Positions 9,901 to 24,900 of a DNA stretch of 64,000 nucleotides are shown piece by piece. Below the pieces are notes generated by a model. The model saw nothing but the letters and a program-made list of their open reading frames with translations, did not search any database and was not told the DNA's origin. The stretch is taken from contig JBDKER010000005.1 in NCBI GenBank assembly GCA_039795165.1, positions 1 through 64,000 of the forward strand, in the 5' to 3' direction. How positions within the stretch are numbered: position 1 is the first letter of the stretch; the number at the start of each line of letters is the position of its first letter. Source of the stretch: V1-33 sp039795165. GTDB lineage: Bacteria > Verrucomicrobiota > Verrucomicrobiia > Verrucomicrobiales > V1-33. A program made the position numbers and the translations under genes.

Positions 9901-12900
9901 TACCACGTCCGCTCGGCCGACCTCAATGGCGATACCTTCCGCGACCTCGTGGTCGCCTGCTACGGCAACAGCCGCGTCCTCGTCTTCACCGGAAAAGGCG
10001 ACGGCACGTTCAATGGCCCCACCGTCTACAGCGTCTCCGGCAACCCCATCGCCGTCGCCCTCGCCGACCTCACGGGCGATGGCCGTCCCGATGTGGTCAC
10101 GGCCAATCACGGCAACTCGACCATCACCTTCCTCAAGGGCCTCGGTCAGGAAATCCTCGCGGAAAATCCAGCAGGATCGGGTCTGCGCAGCGCCGCGGGC
10201 CGCGGTAACCTCACCCTCGATCCCTCGGGCGCATGGGACGAAGACGTCTGGTCGTTCGACGGCGCGGCCGGCCATGTCCTCAGCATCGCATCGGAATCCG
10301 CCGGCAATGCCTCCAATAGCGGCCTCCGCTACGATGTCTACGCGCCCGACTGGTCCCTCTTCACCCGATTCTACAGCGACGGGGTCGGCCGAGGTCAGTC
10401 GGACCCGCTCACGCTTCCCTCAAGCGGACGCTACACCGTCGTCGTCATCCGGAACTATTCCTATGAAGGCGAATACCGCTTCCGCGTGAGCATGCTGCCA
10501 ACTCCATGGCAGTGGGAAACGGAATCAAACGACGCCACCGGCAATGCCACCGTCCTCAACCTGCGCGAGGCTCCCGGCGGTCGGCAGACCGCTCAGGTCG
10601 GCGGCTACCTCGCAGGCTACGATGCCAGTGGCGACCACTTTCGGCTCGGTACGCAGGGTGAAGGCACGACCATTTCGGTCAATCTCGTCCAGCCAGCCAC
10701 GAGCCCACTCGTTCCCACCCTCGAACTGATCAATCCCGCCGGAGCGGTTGCCGCCACCGGCACGGCCAGCCTCACTCACAACATCGGAGCCGGTGGCGGC
10801 GGTCTCTACCATGTCCGCCTCCGGGGGTCGCCGGAAAGCATCGGCCTCCAGTCGGTCTACCTCATGGAAGTCAATGCCGCTGACCTCGTGCCACCGGAAA
10901 TCACCGCCAGTTCGCTGCCGGCCGCAGGCACAACCAGCGATGCCATCTGGGACCGCTTCACCGTCACGTTCTCGGAAGACCTCCAGCCACCCAGCGTCAA
11001 TGGATCGTCGCCATACTCGCTGACGAATGCGGGAACCGATGGCATTCCTGGCAACGCCGATGACGAATCGTACATTGTTCTCTGCGAGGGCTATGCCGGC
11101 GGCCTCACAGCCACCCTCCGCATTCTCGACGGCCCCCTCCAGCCGGGCAGCTACACCTTCGCGGTCACTGCGGCCCTGCGCGACCGCGCGGGCAATGGCC
11201 TCATCCCATTCTCCCGTGCCTTCACCATCACAGGAATCGCCGGCTACATCCTCGAATCACGCGGCAATGACAGTTTGGCCACGGCCACGCAGCTTTCGAC
11301 GCAGCCACCGACCGGACCGGACGGTTCCCCTGTGCCTGCCATCAGTGTCCCGAGCGGAGGATCCAACCCCTATGAAATTGCCGCTGGTCTCCTCAATGAC
11401 GATGCTTTCCCCGACGCGGTCGTCACCAACTACAACAATGCCACCATCGGTGTGATCCTCGGCAATGGCGCGGGCGGATTCCTCCCGGTCGTCACTTACC
11501 CCACCGGCCCCAATCCCTTCGGCGTGGCTCTGCGCGACCTCAATGGCGACGGCCGCACGGATGTTCTCATCACGAACAGCGGTGCCTCCACCCTCGGTGT
11601 CCGGCTCGGCCGCGGCGACGGTACCTTCGATGACCCACTGAACTTCCCCACGGGCACCACGCCCTACAGACTCACCACCGGCGACCTCAATGGGGACTCC
11701 ATTCCGGATGCCGTGGTCGCGAACTTCAATGGTGATTCGGTCAGTTTCCTCCGCGGCCTCGGCAATGGATCGTTCGCCCCCGCTGTCAATCTTGCCGCCG
11801 GCGACGGTACCGCCGCGGTGGCCATCACGGACATCAACCGCGATGGCCAACCGGACATCGCAGCCGCCAACTATTACGCTGATACCATCAGCGTTTTCCT
11901 CGCCACCGGCCCCGGCACGTTCGCTCCTCAGCAGACCTACCCCTGCGGCGATAACTGCGATCCCTACGCCATCGTCGCGGACGACTTCAATGGCGATGGC
12001 TTCGCCGACCTCGTCACTTCTTCCATCCGCCTCGGCGATGTCCGCTACTTCGCCGGAAAGGCAGACGGCACCTTCGCCACCGCCACCGTCATCCCCACCG
12101 GCTACCCGAACAATTACCACGTGATCTCCGGCGACTGGAACGCCGATGGTCAGCGCGACCTCGCGGTTTCCAACTACGGAAATTCCCGTCTGCTGATCCT
12201 CCATGGCCGCGGCGACGGATCGTTCTCCGCACCACTCGACTACCAGATCAATGGAAACCCCATCGCGGCAGTGTCCGCGGACTTCGATCAGGACGGCCTC
12301 GACGACATCGCCACGGCCAACCATGGCAACAGCACGGTAACAGTTTTCCGCGGCCGACCCCGCCGCCTCCTCGCTCAGGACCCCGCGGGATCAGGCCTCG
12401 CTTCCGCTTCAGCCCGCGGTAATCTCACCCTGCGCGGATCATGGGAAACCGACTTCTGGACGTTCCATGCGGAAGCAGGCGACCTCCTCAGCGTCGCATC
12501 GGAATCCCTCAACAATGCGGGCGGCAGCGGCCTCCGCTACGACATTCACCGCCCAGATGGACAATTCATCGGACGATTCTACAGCGACGGAAATGGCCGC
12601 GGACAACTCGATCCGATCCGCCTCAACCAGACCGGTGCCTACAGTGTGCGTATCTTCCCGAACTATGGCTACGAAGGCGAATACCGCTTCCGCGTCTCCA
12701 CTGCCAAGCCGCCATGGCAATGGGAAACAGAAGGCAACGATTCCGCCGGCTCCGCCAATACCCTCGTCCTCAGCGAAGCCAGCGGCGGTCGGCAGGTCGC
12801 TCAGGTCGGGGGCTACCTCGCAGGCTACGATGGCAGCGGCGACCACTTCCTGCTCGGCACTCAGGGCGTTGGCACGGCCATTTCCGTCAGCCTGACCCGC

Positions 12901-15900
12901 CCAGCCGCCAGCCCGATCGTTCCCACGCTCGAATTGCTCAATGCCTCGTCGGCAGTCGTCGCCACGGGCACCACCTCGCTCAGTCACACCATTCCGGATG
13001 GAGCCGCAGGAAAGTATGTCGTCCGCATCCGCGCGACCCCGGCGACGCTCGGCTTGCAGTCGCTCTACCTACTCAGCATCGAGGCCACGGACTCACTCGC
13101 GCCCACCATCACGGCCACCTCGCTGCCCACGGGCGAATCCACGGCCCTCTTCAATCGCTTCACGGTCTCCTTCAGCGAGGACCTTCAGCCCACCGGAGTC
13201 ACCAACCTCGCTAATTACACGCTGCGCTCAGCCGGCCCGGACGGTGTCTTCGATTCCCCGGACGATCAGGCCTACACGCTTTTCAACCTCGGCTATTCCT
13301 CCGGCCTGTCGACGGGCTTCCGCATCCTTGATGGACCACTCCAGCCGGGCCCGCACCAGTTCCGCATCGGCACCGGACTCAAGGACCGCGCCGGTAACGC
13401 GCTCGCGGCTCCTTTCGTTCACGAATTCACCATCGCCGGCGATCCTGATTTCATCCTCGAAAGCCGCGCGAACAGCAGTCAGGCAGACGCCACCCCGCTG
13501 ACAGCATCGACTTCCGGTCCGGGAACAGACGGTAGCTTCTCAGCCATCACCACGGCTCCCACCGCAGGAGCGAATCCCTACAATCTCGCCACCGCCCTCC
13601 TCAATGCAGACGCCTTCCCTGACATCGTCACAGCCAACTGGAACGGCGGCAATGTCAGTGTCTTCCTCGGAAATGGCTCGGGCCAGTTCAGCGAGCCACA
13701 ACTGATCGCAGTCGGACCCAATCCCTTCGCAGTCGCCATCGCGGACCTCAATGCGGATACGTTCGCCGACCTCGCCGTCACGGTCAGCGGATCGAATTCC
13801 CTGCGCATCCTCCTTGGAAATGGCGACGGTACCTTCGCCGCACCCGTCAGCTACGCCACAGGCTCGGCCCCGCGGCGCCTCGTGCTGGCCGACCTCAATG
13901 GCGATGGCAAACGCGACGCCGCCGTCACCAACGAATCCAGCAACAATGTCAGTGTCCTACTCGGTAATGGCGATGGCACCTTCGCCACTCAGACGACGTT
14001 CCCAGTCGGCAGCGCTCCCGCGGGCATCGCCGTGGGCGACCTCAACGGCGATGGCACCCCGGACCTCGCCGTCACCAACCGCAATAGCCACTCGCTCGGC
14101 TTGCTCGCCGGAAATGGCACGGGCGGATTCGCGGCCCATGTCAGCTTCCCCACCGGTGGCTCCAGCGGTCCCTATGAAGTGGCCCTCGCCGACTTCGACC
14201 GCGATGGCGACCTCGACGCAGTCACCGCCAGCATCAATACAGCAGACGTCCGCTACTTCGCCGGCAGCGGCACGGGCAACTTCGCGCCTGCCGTCGCCAT
14301 CGGCACCATCCACTCGGGTCACTACCACGTCATCGCGGCGGACTGCGATGGCGATTCCCTCACAGACCTCGCCATCGCCAGCTACAACAGTTCCCGCCTC
14401 CTCATCATGGCCGGCCGTGGCGACGGTACGTTCCGTGAACCACTCGCCTATTCCATCAATGGCAATCCCATCGCCGTGGCCGCCACCGACTTCAATCTCG
14501 ATGGCCGCACCGACCTCGCCACGGTCAACTACAACAATTCCACCGTCACCATCCTCACCGGAAACGCCCCGCACCAGCTCGCCATCAGCCCACCTGACAG
14601 CGGCCTTTCCCAGGGCTTCGCCCGCGGTCAACTCTCGAATCTGCCAGCCACCGGATGGGATCACGATTTCTGGAGCTTCTCAGGCAAAGCCGGCGACATC
14701 GTCAGCATCGCAGCCGAAACCCCCGGTAATGTCTCGGGAAGCGGGCTCCGCTACGATCTCGTCCGCCCGGACGGGACGTTCGTGGCCCGGTTCTACGGCG
14801 ACGGCAACGGCCGCGGCGAATTGACGCCTGTCATCCTCCCGGTCAGCGGACGCTACGTCGTGCAGGTCATTCAGCACTACGATTACGAAGGCGAATACCG
14901 CTTCCGCGTCAGTCTGCTCAGCCCGCCGGGACAATGGGAAACGGAAGGCAATGACAGCATCGGCAACGCCAACACCCTTGCGATCCGCAGCGGCGGCCCG
15001 GGACGCCAAGTCGCCACCGTCGGGGGCTACGCCGCCAGCTACGATGGCAATGGCGACTTCTTCCGTCTCGGCACCCAGGGCGAGGGCACGGTCATCACTC
15101 TCGCCCTCACCAAGCCCGACAGCAGCCCGCTGGATGCCACCGTCGCCATCCTCAATGCCACCGGCACCGAAGTCGCTTCCGGTGCTACCTCGGCGACCCA
15201 CGAAATCACACCGGGCACCGCCGGTCAGTACTTCGCCCGCGTCACGTCCACGGCAGCCAGCCGCGGCCTGCGCTCGGTCTACCTCCTCAACTGCGAAGCG
15301 ACCGATTCCATTCCACCAGCCATCACGGCCACCTCTCTCCCTGCGGAGGCCGCGGAATCCCCAGCCCTCATCGACCGATTCTCCCTCACGTTCTCGGAGG
15401 AACTGGAAACCGGTCCGGTCAACACGGCCGCCAATTACGATCTCCGGCAGGCGGGTCCCGACGGCGTCTTCGATAGCCCGGACGACCTCACCTACACCCT
15501 CGCTCCGGATACCTACAGCGGTGGCCTGAGCGCGTCGTTCCGCATCACCAATGGCCCGCTGCAACACGGCCCCACGCGCCTCACGGTGGCTCCCGCCCTG
15601 CGCGACCGCGCCGGAAATCCCATGAGCGCTCCCTTCGTGCGCCGCTTCACCATCGCGGCCGTTCCAGGCTTCCTCATCGAAAACCGCAGCAATGATTCGG
15701 CCGCCAACGGCACGCGCATCACCCTCACAGAAGCGGCATCAGGCCTCTCCATGGCTGGCGGCCGCGGCTTCCTCCCGAATCTCCCGAACATTGGATGGGA
15801 TGTCGATTTCTGGACCTTTGAGGCCACCGCGGGACAACTGCTCACCATCACGGCGGCCAACCTCGGCAATCCTAGTGGCTCGGGCCGCCGCTTCGATCTC

Positions 15901-18900
15901 TACCGCCCGGATGGTTCTCTCCTCAGTGGCTTCTACACCACGGAAAATGGCCTCGCCCAGATCGCTCCGCTCACGCTGCCGACCACCGGCCTCTACTCGC
16001 TCCGCGTCTCGATCTGGTACGGCAATGAAGGCGAATACCGCTTTAGTGTGGTCACGGCCAACCCACCCCTCCAGATGGAAAGCGAGGACAATGGCGGCAT
16101 TGCCAGCTCGGATCCTCTGGTGCTCAGTCCCAGCGGTACCAGCCAGTTCGGCTCCATCGCAGGCGCGCTGCCCTCGTCCGCAGATGTCGATTACTTCAGC
16201 CTCGGCACGGTCGCCGCAGGACAGACAATCTATGTGACCACCCGCCGCCCAGCCGGTAGCCCCGCCAATCCCTCGGTCAGTGTCTATTCGGCTTCCAATT
16301 CCTACATGCTGGAAGCCGGCGGCGGTAAACCATTCGATGGCGTCGCAGAAGTCCGCATCACCACCACTGGCGTCTATCACGTCGCTGTCCGGAACACCAA
16401 TGTCGTCACCGGCCCGCTCGACCAGTACCTCCTCGATGTCCAGATCCTCCCCACCGGTGCCCTCGACTTCCCCAATCTCCTCGTCTCGAATATCGAATTG
16501 CCCAGCAGCACGGGCATCCAGAGCGGTCAGGATATCACGGTCGCCTTCACCGTGACGAACGGCGGCACCGTAGCCACCGCGGCGGCCTCATGGGTCGACC
16601 GACTCGTCCTCTCCCGCAACAATGTGCTCGGCGACGCCGATGACATCCCCGGCGGCCTGCTGCCACGCTCGGGTGCGCTCGACCCAGGTGCTTCCTACCG
16701 CGTGGAACGCTCGGTCGCCCTGCCGGATGGCGTGACCGGCAATTACTATGTCATCGTCGAGACGGACTCAGGGAATGCAGTCAACGAATTCCTCCTCGAA
16801 GCGGATAATGTCAGGGTCTCGGACGGCACGTTCAGCGTCGCCCTCGCTCCCTACCCGGATCTCGTCGCGGAAGCCCTCTCGGCCACCGGCCCGGATGCCG
16901 CAGGTGCCTTCAGCGTCGCATGGCAGTCGGCGAACCTCGGCAATCGTTTGGCCGCCGCATGGAAACAACGCTTCTCGGCCCGCCGCGCCGGATCGCCCAC
17001 CCCATCGGTGGACGAGGAAACGGAGGTCACTGGCCCGCTCCTCCCGGGCAATACCCTGCCGCACAGCCGAACTTTCGTTCCCGATGCCGCCGGACGCTTC
17101 ACCCTCACGGTGACCACGGATTCCGCAGACGATATCTACGAACACAATGGCACCAGCCACAGCGCCGCCGAAGCAAACAATGTTTCCTCCGTGGTCGTCG
17201 ATGCTACCCGCGACCTCACGGTCGCTTCTCTCGAAATCCTCCCGGCCGGCACGCTCGTCACCGGAAGCGAACTGACCCTGCGCTGGACAGTCCGCAACGG
17301 CGGCAATCTCGCCATCGGCTCCACGTTCCACGACCGGGTCATGCTCCGCAATCTCACCACGGGTGAATCCTTCCTCACTCAGGATGTCGCCTACCAGCCG
17401 ACCACCGCAGGCAATGGCCCGATCGCCCCGGGCGATTCCCGCGCCCGGCAGATCACGACGCGCCTCCCCGACGGTCTCCGCGGTGCCGGGGTCATCGAAT
17501 GCGAAGTCGTCACGGACGTCTACGGTCAAATCGCAGAATACCTGCCCACGGAGGACGCCGAAACGAATAACGCCCGCCGCATCAGCCGCCCAGCCACCGT
17601 CTCGGCCTACCCTGATCTCCGCATCAACGGCCTCACCCTCGTGCCCTCGGCTGCGTCGCCGGGCTCGCTCATCACAGTGAACTGGATCAATCGCAACGAA
17701 GGCACGGTCGCCACTTCCGGGAACTGGCACGACCGCATCACGGTCACGAGCAATGCCACGGGCCAGACGGTGGCGGATCAGGTGGTTTTCTACAATGCGG
17801 CCCCGGCGGCGGACGGTCCGCTGGCTCCCGGGGCTGGCCGCGCCCGCTCGGCCCAGATCGCCATTCCCAATGGCACGCAGGGACTCGGTCTCTTCACCTT
17901 CACGGTCACAGCCGATACCTACAACTCTGTCTTCGAATACAATCCCGGCGGGGACGCGGAAACGAACAATGCCGCTTCGCTCCCGCTCACGAGCGCCAAC
18001 GCGGACTTCACCGCCCCGGCCATCTCGAACACGCAGTTCAATGGCGCTCCCATCGCCGATGGCAGCACCATCACAGGCTCGGGCCGCCTCACCGCCGCCG
18101 TCACGGACCCATCGGGTGTTTCGCGCGTGGAATTCTCGGTCCGACCGGATGGCGGCACGGATTCGCTCATCGGCACAGACACCAATGCCAGCGATGGCTT
18201 CGGGGCCTTCTGGAATGCGGAGAACGCAGCGAACGGCACCTACATCTTCACCATCCGCGCCGTCGATACCTTCGGAAATGCAGGATCGCTGAGCCGCTCG
18301 GTCACCCTCGCCCTCGCTCCACCCCCAGCCCCCGTCATCACCCAGCCAACCAACGGATTCGCCACCAACCTCGCCCCACTCAGCATCCGCGGCACCGCCA
18401 CCCCATCCACACAGCTCGTCGTCCGCATCAATGGAGCCGACGCCGCCGCGCCAGTCACGGTGGCCGACGACGGCCAATGGCAGGTCGCGGTCGTTCTCGT
18501 CAACGGAGCCAATCAGATTGTGGCCCGCGCCCGCAATGCCGCCGGATTCGGCACTCCATCGAATACCGTCACCGCTACCCTCGACCTCACAGTCCCAGCC
18601 CCGCCCAGCTCGCTCACCGCGGTCTCCCGCGAGGACGGCCGCATCCGTCTGAACTGGACGGCAGCCACCGGCGCAGGCATCGCCGGATACCACGTCTACC
18701 GCGCCGCGGCTTCATTCACGGATCTCACCGCTGCGGGCGTCACGAAACTGACGGCCAATCTCATCACGGCTCAGCAATTCGATGACATTCCCGCCACCGA
18801 TGGCACATGGTTCTACCGGGTCACCGCCACAAGCGCCGCGGGCAATACGAGCACGGCTTCGCCAGAAGCCAGCGCCACCAGCGACCGCACGGCCCCAACT

Positions 18901-21900
18901 CTCGTCTCGGTCGAATTCACCCCGCGCGATCCCGCAAGGTTCATCGACGGACGCTTCGGCACGGGCACGGTCGATGTCGCCGTGCGGGTCTCGGAAGCTC
19001 TCGACGGTGTCCCCTTCTTCAGCATCGCTCCCACCACGGGCGGCTTCCCCATCCCCATCACGCTCCGCGCAGGGGCCTCGCCCACGGAATTCGATGGCAG
19101 CTTCACCATCACCAGAGACACCGCCGCAGCTGAATACCAGGCGTCGTTCTCCATGCGCGACCTCAACAATAACCGCGGTGCCGGAACCTCGGCCGCCGCC
19201 AGCCTGCGCATCGATACCCGCGGCCCCGCCGCCGATGGCCTCGAACTCAGTCTGGACGCCCCCATCCGCAATGACTCCGCCAATCCCGCGGAACTCACAG
19301 TCGTCCTCCACCTCGATGAAGATGCCGCGGCCCCGCCGGAACTCACATGGCGGCTCACCAGACTCGCTGATCACCTCACACCCACCCCAGTCACGCTCAC
19401 CATGGACGGCAATGCCCGCACATGGACGGGGAACCTCACGCTGCCTGCCAACGCCGGAACCCCGGAACCGGAGGAACTCCGCTTCTCGCTCGTCGCCACC
19501 GACGACCTCGGCAACGAAGGCCGCGAAATCTCGGTGACCTCCCGCTTCGAAATCTATCAGGGCGACCTCCCGACGCTCGACGCTCCCCAGGGATTCTTCG
19601 CAGTGTCCCGCCCAGCCGGCAGCATCGCCCTCGCATGGAATCTCATGCCGGGTTCCTCGGGCTACCAACTCTACCGCTCCACAGCCAATGGCGGCCCAGC
19701 CTCGCTCCAGCCACTCACGGTCATCAACGACCCCGCCGTCCTGACCTACTCGGATACCCCGGAAACTGACGGCGAATACCATTACGCCATCGCTACCCTC
19801 CGCACCGCCAATGGCATCACCGCCGCTGGAATGGCGTCGTCACCCCCAGCCTCGGCCAACGCAGACCGCATCGCCCCACCCAGCCCGCTCGACCTCTCGC
19901 TCGTCCTCGCCAGCAATGGCATCCTCTCGCAATGGCAGGCAGGCACCCCAGCCGAAGCCGGCACGCGCTTCCGCGTCTACCGCGCGGTCAACCCGATCAC
20001 CTCGACCGCAGGCCTCACTCCCCTCACCAATACACTCACGCTGACCCGCTACCTTGACCCCAATCCATCTCCTGCGCTGCGCTACTACGCGGTCGCTGCG
20101 GTGGACGCCTCGGGCAATGAATCGCCGCCATCCACCAGCGCCTACCTCAACGCCACGCTCTGGGCGGTCAATTCGCTCACCATCGAACGGCCGGAATCGG
20201 GACCACGCCTGATCTCATGGACAAATGCTTCCCCGGATGTCCAGGGCTACCGTCTCCTGCTGGGCCTAGCCACGGACGGCACACCGCTCGCCCCCGGCCT
20301 CCTCCCGGGCACTTCGTTCACGGACCACAACCCGGCTGCCGGCGACCGTACCTACACGGTCATCACGGTCGACCCGGCCAATGCCGAAAGCCCACCGCGC
20401 TCGCTCGCCATGCCGGAAACGGAACTCGCCCTCCTCCCGGATCAGACGGTCCGCCGTGGCCTCGTCTCGCGCATCCTCGTCCGCGTCACGAACCGCTCGG
20501 CTTCGCTCACTCTCAGCCGCGCCATCGTCCGCATCAACCTCGCCTCCCAGAACCATCAGTCGGAACTCTTCAGCCTCGCCCCGGGCGAATCCATGGACGT
20601 GCCGGTCGTCGTGGGTGGCTATGCGAGCCTCACGGAAAGTTCCACGGCGCTCGCCATCACCATGGAGTCGCGACCGGAAGACGGTGCCCTCCTCCGCTAC
20701 CTGTCCAGTGGATCAGTCGCAGTCGCCGACGGCGGCCTCACCGCCGATGTCCTCCCGGGACTCTTCACCCGCGGCGGCTCGGGCCAGTTCCAGTTCCGCA
20801 TCCGCAATACGTCATCGGAAACGGTCGAAATCATCTCGGCCCGCAACAGTGGCTCGGCAGATTCCACTGACCTCCGCGTCCGCCTCATCGACCCCGCAGG
20901 CAATTTCCTCTCGGTCGCACCTGTCCGCATCAATGTCGGCAGCAGCATCGTCACGGTCTCGGATGGCACCAGCCTCATCCGCCTCGCCCCAGGCTCGGCC
21001 TTCCTCTCGGATACCCTCGTCCTCCCCGTCCCGGAAACCTCAGCGAATGCCCTCACGCTCCAACTGGAAGCAGACCGCGCCTTCTACCGTTACGGCCGAC
21101 CGGAACAGGTCTCGTCCCCGGGCTTCACAGCCCGCGCCTCGGCCTCGCTCCGGGAAGTTTCCTACCTCGGTGCCATCACCTCAGTCACCCCAACCGTCTC
21201 GCTGGGCAGTCGGCCAATCGTCATCGCAGGCCGCGCGGTCTCAGCCACGGACCAGACCACCCCAGTCCCGGATGTCCCGCTCCGACTCGGAATTTCCTCC
21301 GCTGGCTTCGAACGGGTCTCGGAAATCACCATGGATCGCTCGGGGAATTTCTCGTTCTCCTTCCAACCTCTCCCATCGGAAGCTGGTCAGTTCGATGTCT
21401 GGCTCACCCACCCGGAAATCCGCACGAAGACCATCCAGGCGAGCTTCGTGGTCGCTCAAGTCACCATGACCCCCGGGGCGGCCGGCCTCCGCGTCCCACG
21501 CAACTACCGCCAGGATTTCGCCCCGCAAATCCGCACGGGCGTCGGCACGGTCGCCACGAACCTGCGTCTCGTGGCCCCGGACCTCCTCCCGCAAGGCATC
21601 ACTCTCAATCTCGACGCCCGCGCCTCGCTCGCCGGCAGCGAATCCGCCACCCTCCCCATCAGCTTCACCGCAGACAGCACGGCTCCCTCGACGGGCAATC
21701 TCCAGCTGCGCCTCGTGAGCGACGAAAACCCCAGCGGCTGGGCCACCCTCGACCTCGGCTTCACCCTCACCGCCGCCACCGCCGCCGCCAGCGTTTCTCC
21801 GAATGTCCTCGACACCGGCGTCAACCCGGGCGGCGCTGAATCGGAAACCATCCGACTCCGCAGCACGGGCCTCGTCCCCCTCAAGGATGTGCAGTTCGCC

Positions 21901-24900
21901 ATCGTCCGCATCGATGGTGCCTCGGAATTGCCCCCGCCCCCATGGGTCTCCCTCTCGGTCCCCGGCCTCATCCCGGAAGTCGCCGTCGGCGAGGAATTGC
22001 CCGTCGCTTTCAATGTCCAGCCACCCGCCGACCTCGCGCAGGGCGAATACTTCTTCGATATCCGTTTCCGCGCCTCGAACCACCCGGACATCCGCATCCC
22101 TGTCCGCGTCGTCATCACCCCAGCCGGCACAGGCGATGTCCTCTTCAAGGTGGTCGACCTCCTCACGCTCACCCCGGACCCGGGCTACTCGCCGCCTGGC
22201 AGCCCCAACCACCCGGACCCGCTCTACCAGGGCGTCCGCAATGCCACCATCCAGCTCCAGAATGAGGACGTCACCAGCTTCGTCCGCACGGTCACCACGG
22301 ACGCCTACGGCGAAGCGGACTTCCGCGAGGAAGGCGAACGCGTCCTCCCAGCCGGTCGCTACAAGTACCGCGTCACCGCCGACGGCCACGACAGCCGTAC
22401 GGGCCGACTCGTGATCCGCCCAGGCGTCACCCTCCGCGAAACCGTCCTCATCCCGAACCGCTTCGTCTCCATCGAATGGGAAGTCGTCCCCATCACCATC
22501 GAGGACCGCTACGAAATCCTCCTCGAGGCTGTCTTCGAAACGAATGTGCCCGCCCCCGTCGTCACGGTCAATCCACCCATTCTCAATCTCCCAGCCATGT
22601 GCGCGGGCGATGTCTTCTACGGCGAATTCGCCTTCACCAACCACGGCCTCATCCGCGCGGATTCCTTCAAGTTCACTGCCCCACCTTCGGACGAATACAA
22701 CGAATTCGAACTCCTCGATGCCGTGCCCGCCAGCATCGATGCCCGCACCACCATCGTCGTCCCCTACCGCGTCACGTCCCGTAAGGCCTTCCCAGGCATC
22801 GCCTGCGGCAGCGACAGCGCCGGTTCCCCCGACCGCCGCTCCACCCCACGCTCGGGCACTGGCTCGGACTGCTTCCGCTACTCGACCTGCATGCCGTACG
22901 AATACAAACACCGCTGCCCATGGGGCGAGGATGTCACGTCCACGGGCACCGTCTGCGGTTCCTATGCCTATGGTTCCTGCGGCGGCCCCGGCGGCGGCCC
23001 GGGCGGCGGTGGCTACTGGGGCTACGGTGGCCCCGGCATCGGCGGCAGCGGCGGTGGAACATGGGGCGGCTGGTCAGGCACGGTCACCTCTTCCTCGGAT
23101 GGCTGCTTCCCCGACTTCTTCGACTGCAATAACCGCAACCCCATCGGCTGCTGGGTCAATTATGTCTCCCGCCAGTTCGAAGACGAAGCCGTCGACCTCG
23201 AAACCCCAGTCCCCGGCTCGGGCAACGTCACGAACCGCATCCGCCGCTTCTACCGCGATAACCGCTGGATCTTCGAACACTCGGATTCCAGCCTCACCAT
23301 CCTCACCGATGGCTCGGGCCCCTCGGAAATGATCCACCTCAACAGTACCTTCCGCCCAGTCGATTCCTCCCGCTTCGAATTCTCCAACGGCCGCGACCGC
23401 ATCCGCCAGACCTCGGAAGGATGGCGCCTCACGGTCACCAATGGAAACTGGCGCGACTTCGACCCAATCGGCCGCCTCATCCGCTCGGGCCGCGCCGATA
23501 CCACCCTCATGTCCTATCTGTACGACGCAGATGGCAACCTCGCGAACCTCGCCAATCCCGCCGGAACGGTCTTCGCTACTTTCCATTGGTCCGCTGGCCG
23601 CCTCACTTCCATCACCGATACCGATGGGCGCTCGGTCACCTACGAATACAATGGCAGCCTCCTCAGCAAGGTAACCGATTCGGAAGGCGAGATCACTCAG
23701 TACTTCTACGACGCCGCGGGCCGCATGAACCGCTACATCGACGCCACCGGCACCACCCACCTGCTCGCCTACGATGCCAATGGCGCTGCCCTCTCCCTCC
23801 TCGACGAGGAAGGCAATGGCCGCATCTTCCGCTTCGATTACGACCGCCTCCGCCGCGAATACTACTTCGCCGAAAAGTTCACCTCGGGACCCCTCCGCGA
23901 ACGCTGGTTCGACAGCGCAGGCAATGTCCGCCTCGCCCACATCAATGGCCAGCTCGCCCGCGAAGTCATCGCGGAAGACCGACGCGAAATCCTCCGCTAC
24001 GGCGACGGCACCGAAGTCGTCCAGGAATACGACGAAAATGGCAACCTCCTCACCACGACCATGCAGGATGGTTCCGTGGAATCATTCGAGTACGATCCCG
24101 CGACCCGCAAACCACGCCGCCGCATCGACCCAGCCGGCGTCATCACGGCCTACCAGTACAATGGCAGTGGTCAGCTCACGGAACTCACGGAAGCCCTCGC
24201 CCTCCCGGAACAGCGCCGCACGGTCTTCGTCTACAATGACGCCGGTCTCCTCACGAGCGAAACCACCCACGCCAATGATGGCCTCGGTGCCACCGTCCGT
24301 TCCTACGCCTACAATACCGAGGGCCGGAAAACTTCGGAAACCAACGAAATGGGCAAGGTCACCAGCTTCGCGGACCACGACGCCAATGGCATCCCCACCA
24401 CCATCACGGACCCCGATGGCCGCACCCGCTCGGAAACTCACGACAGCTTCGGCCGCCTCACCAGCCGTACCTCCGCCCTCGGCCACCGCTGGCAGTTCGA
24501 ATACGATGCCTTCAATAACCTCACCGCCACCATCGACGCCACCAGCCAGCGCTCGGAAACCTTCTACAACATCGATAACCTCCCATCCCGCGAAACCGAC
24601 GCCTTCGGCACCGTCACGGCCCGCCGCCAGTACAACCCGGATGGCCGCATCACAGAACAACGCGACGCCGCCGGACGCGTCACCAGAAATACCTACGATT
24701 CCTTTGGCCGCATCTGGAAGGTCACTGACCCAGCCGGCGATGTCACCGAATTCCTCTACAGCGACAGCGACCCGGAAGGTGCCCGCCCCACGGACATCAT
24801 CTACCCAACCTTCCGCCGCGTCCTCGCCTACGACTTCCGCAACCGCCGCGTCACCACCACGGACCGCAACGGCGACACCGTCCTCCGCACCACCATCCAC

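Noticed and set aside
8713..10275. Antisense ORF of 520 codons inside the giant gene, and similar ones at 21241-22911 and 11257-12324
   Set aside because: They mirror the repetitive GNGDG-type codons of the sense strand and recur with the module period, as expected for shadows.
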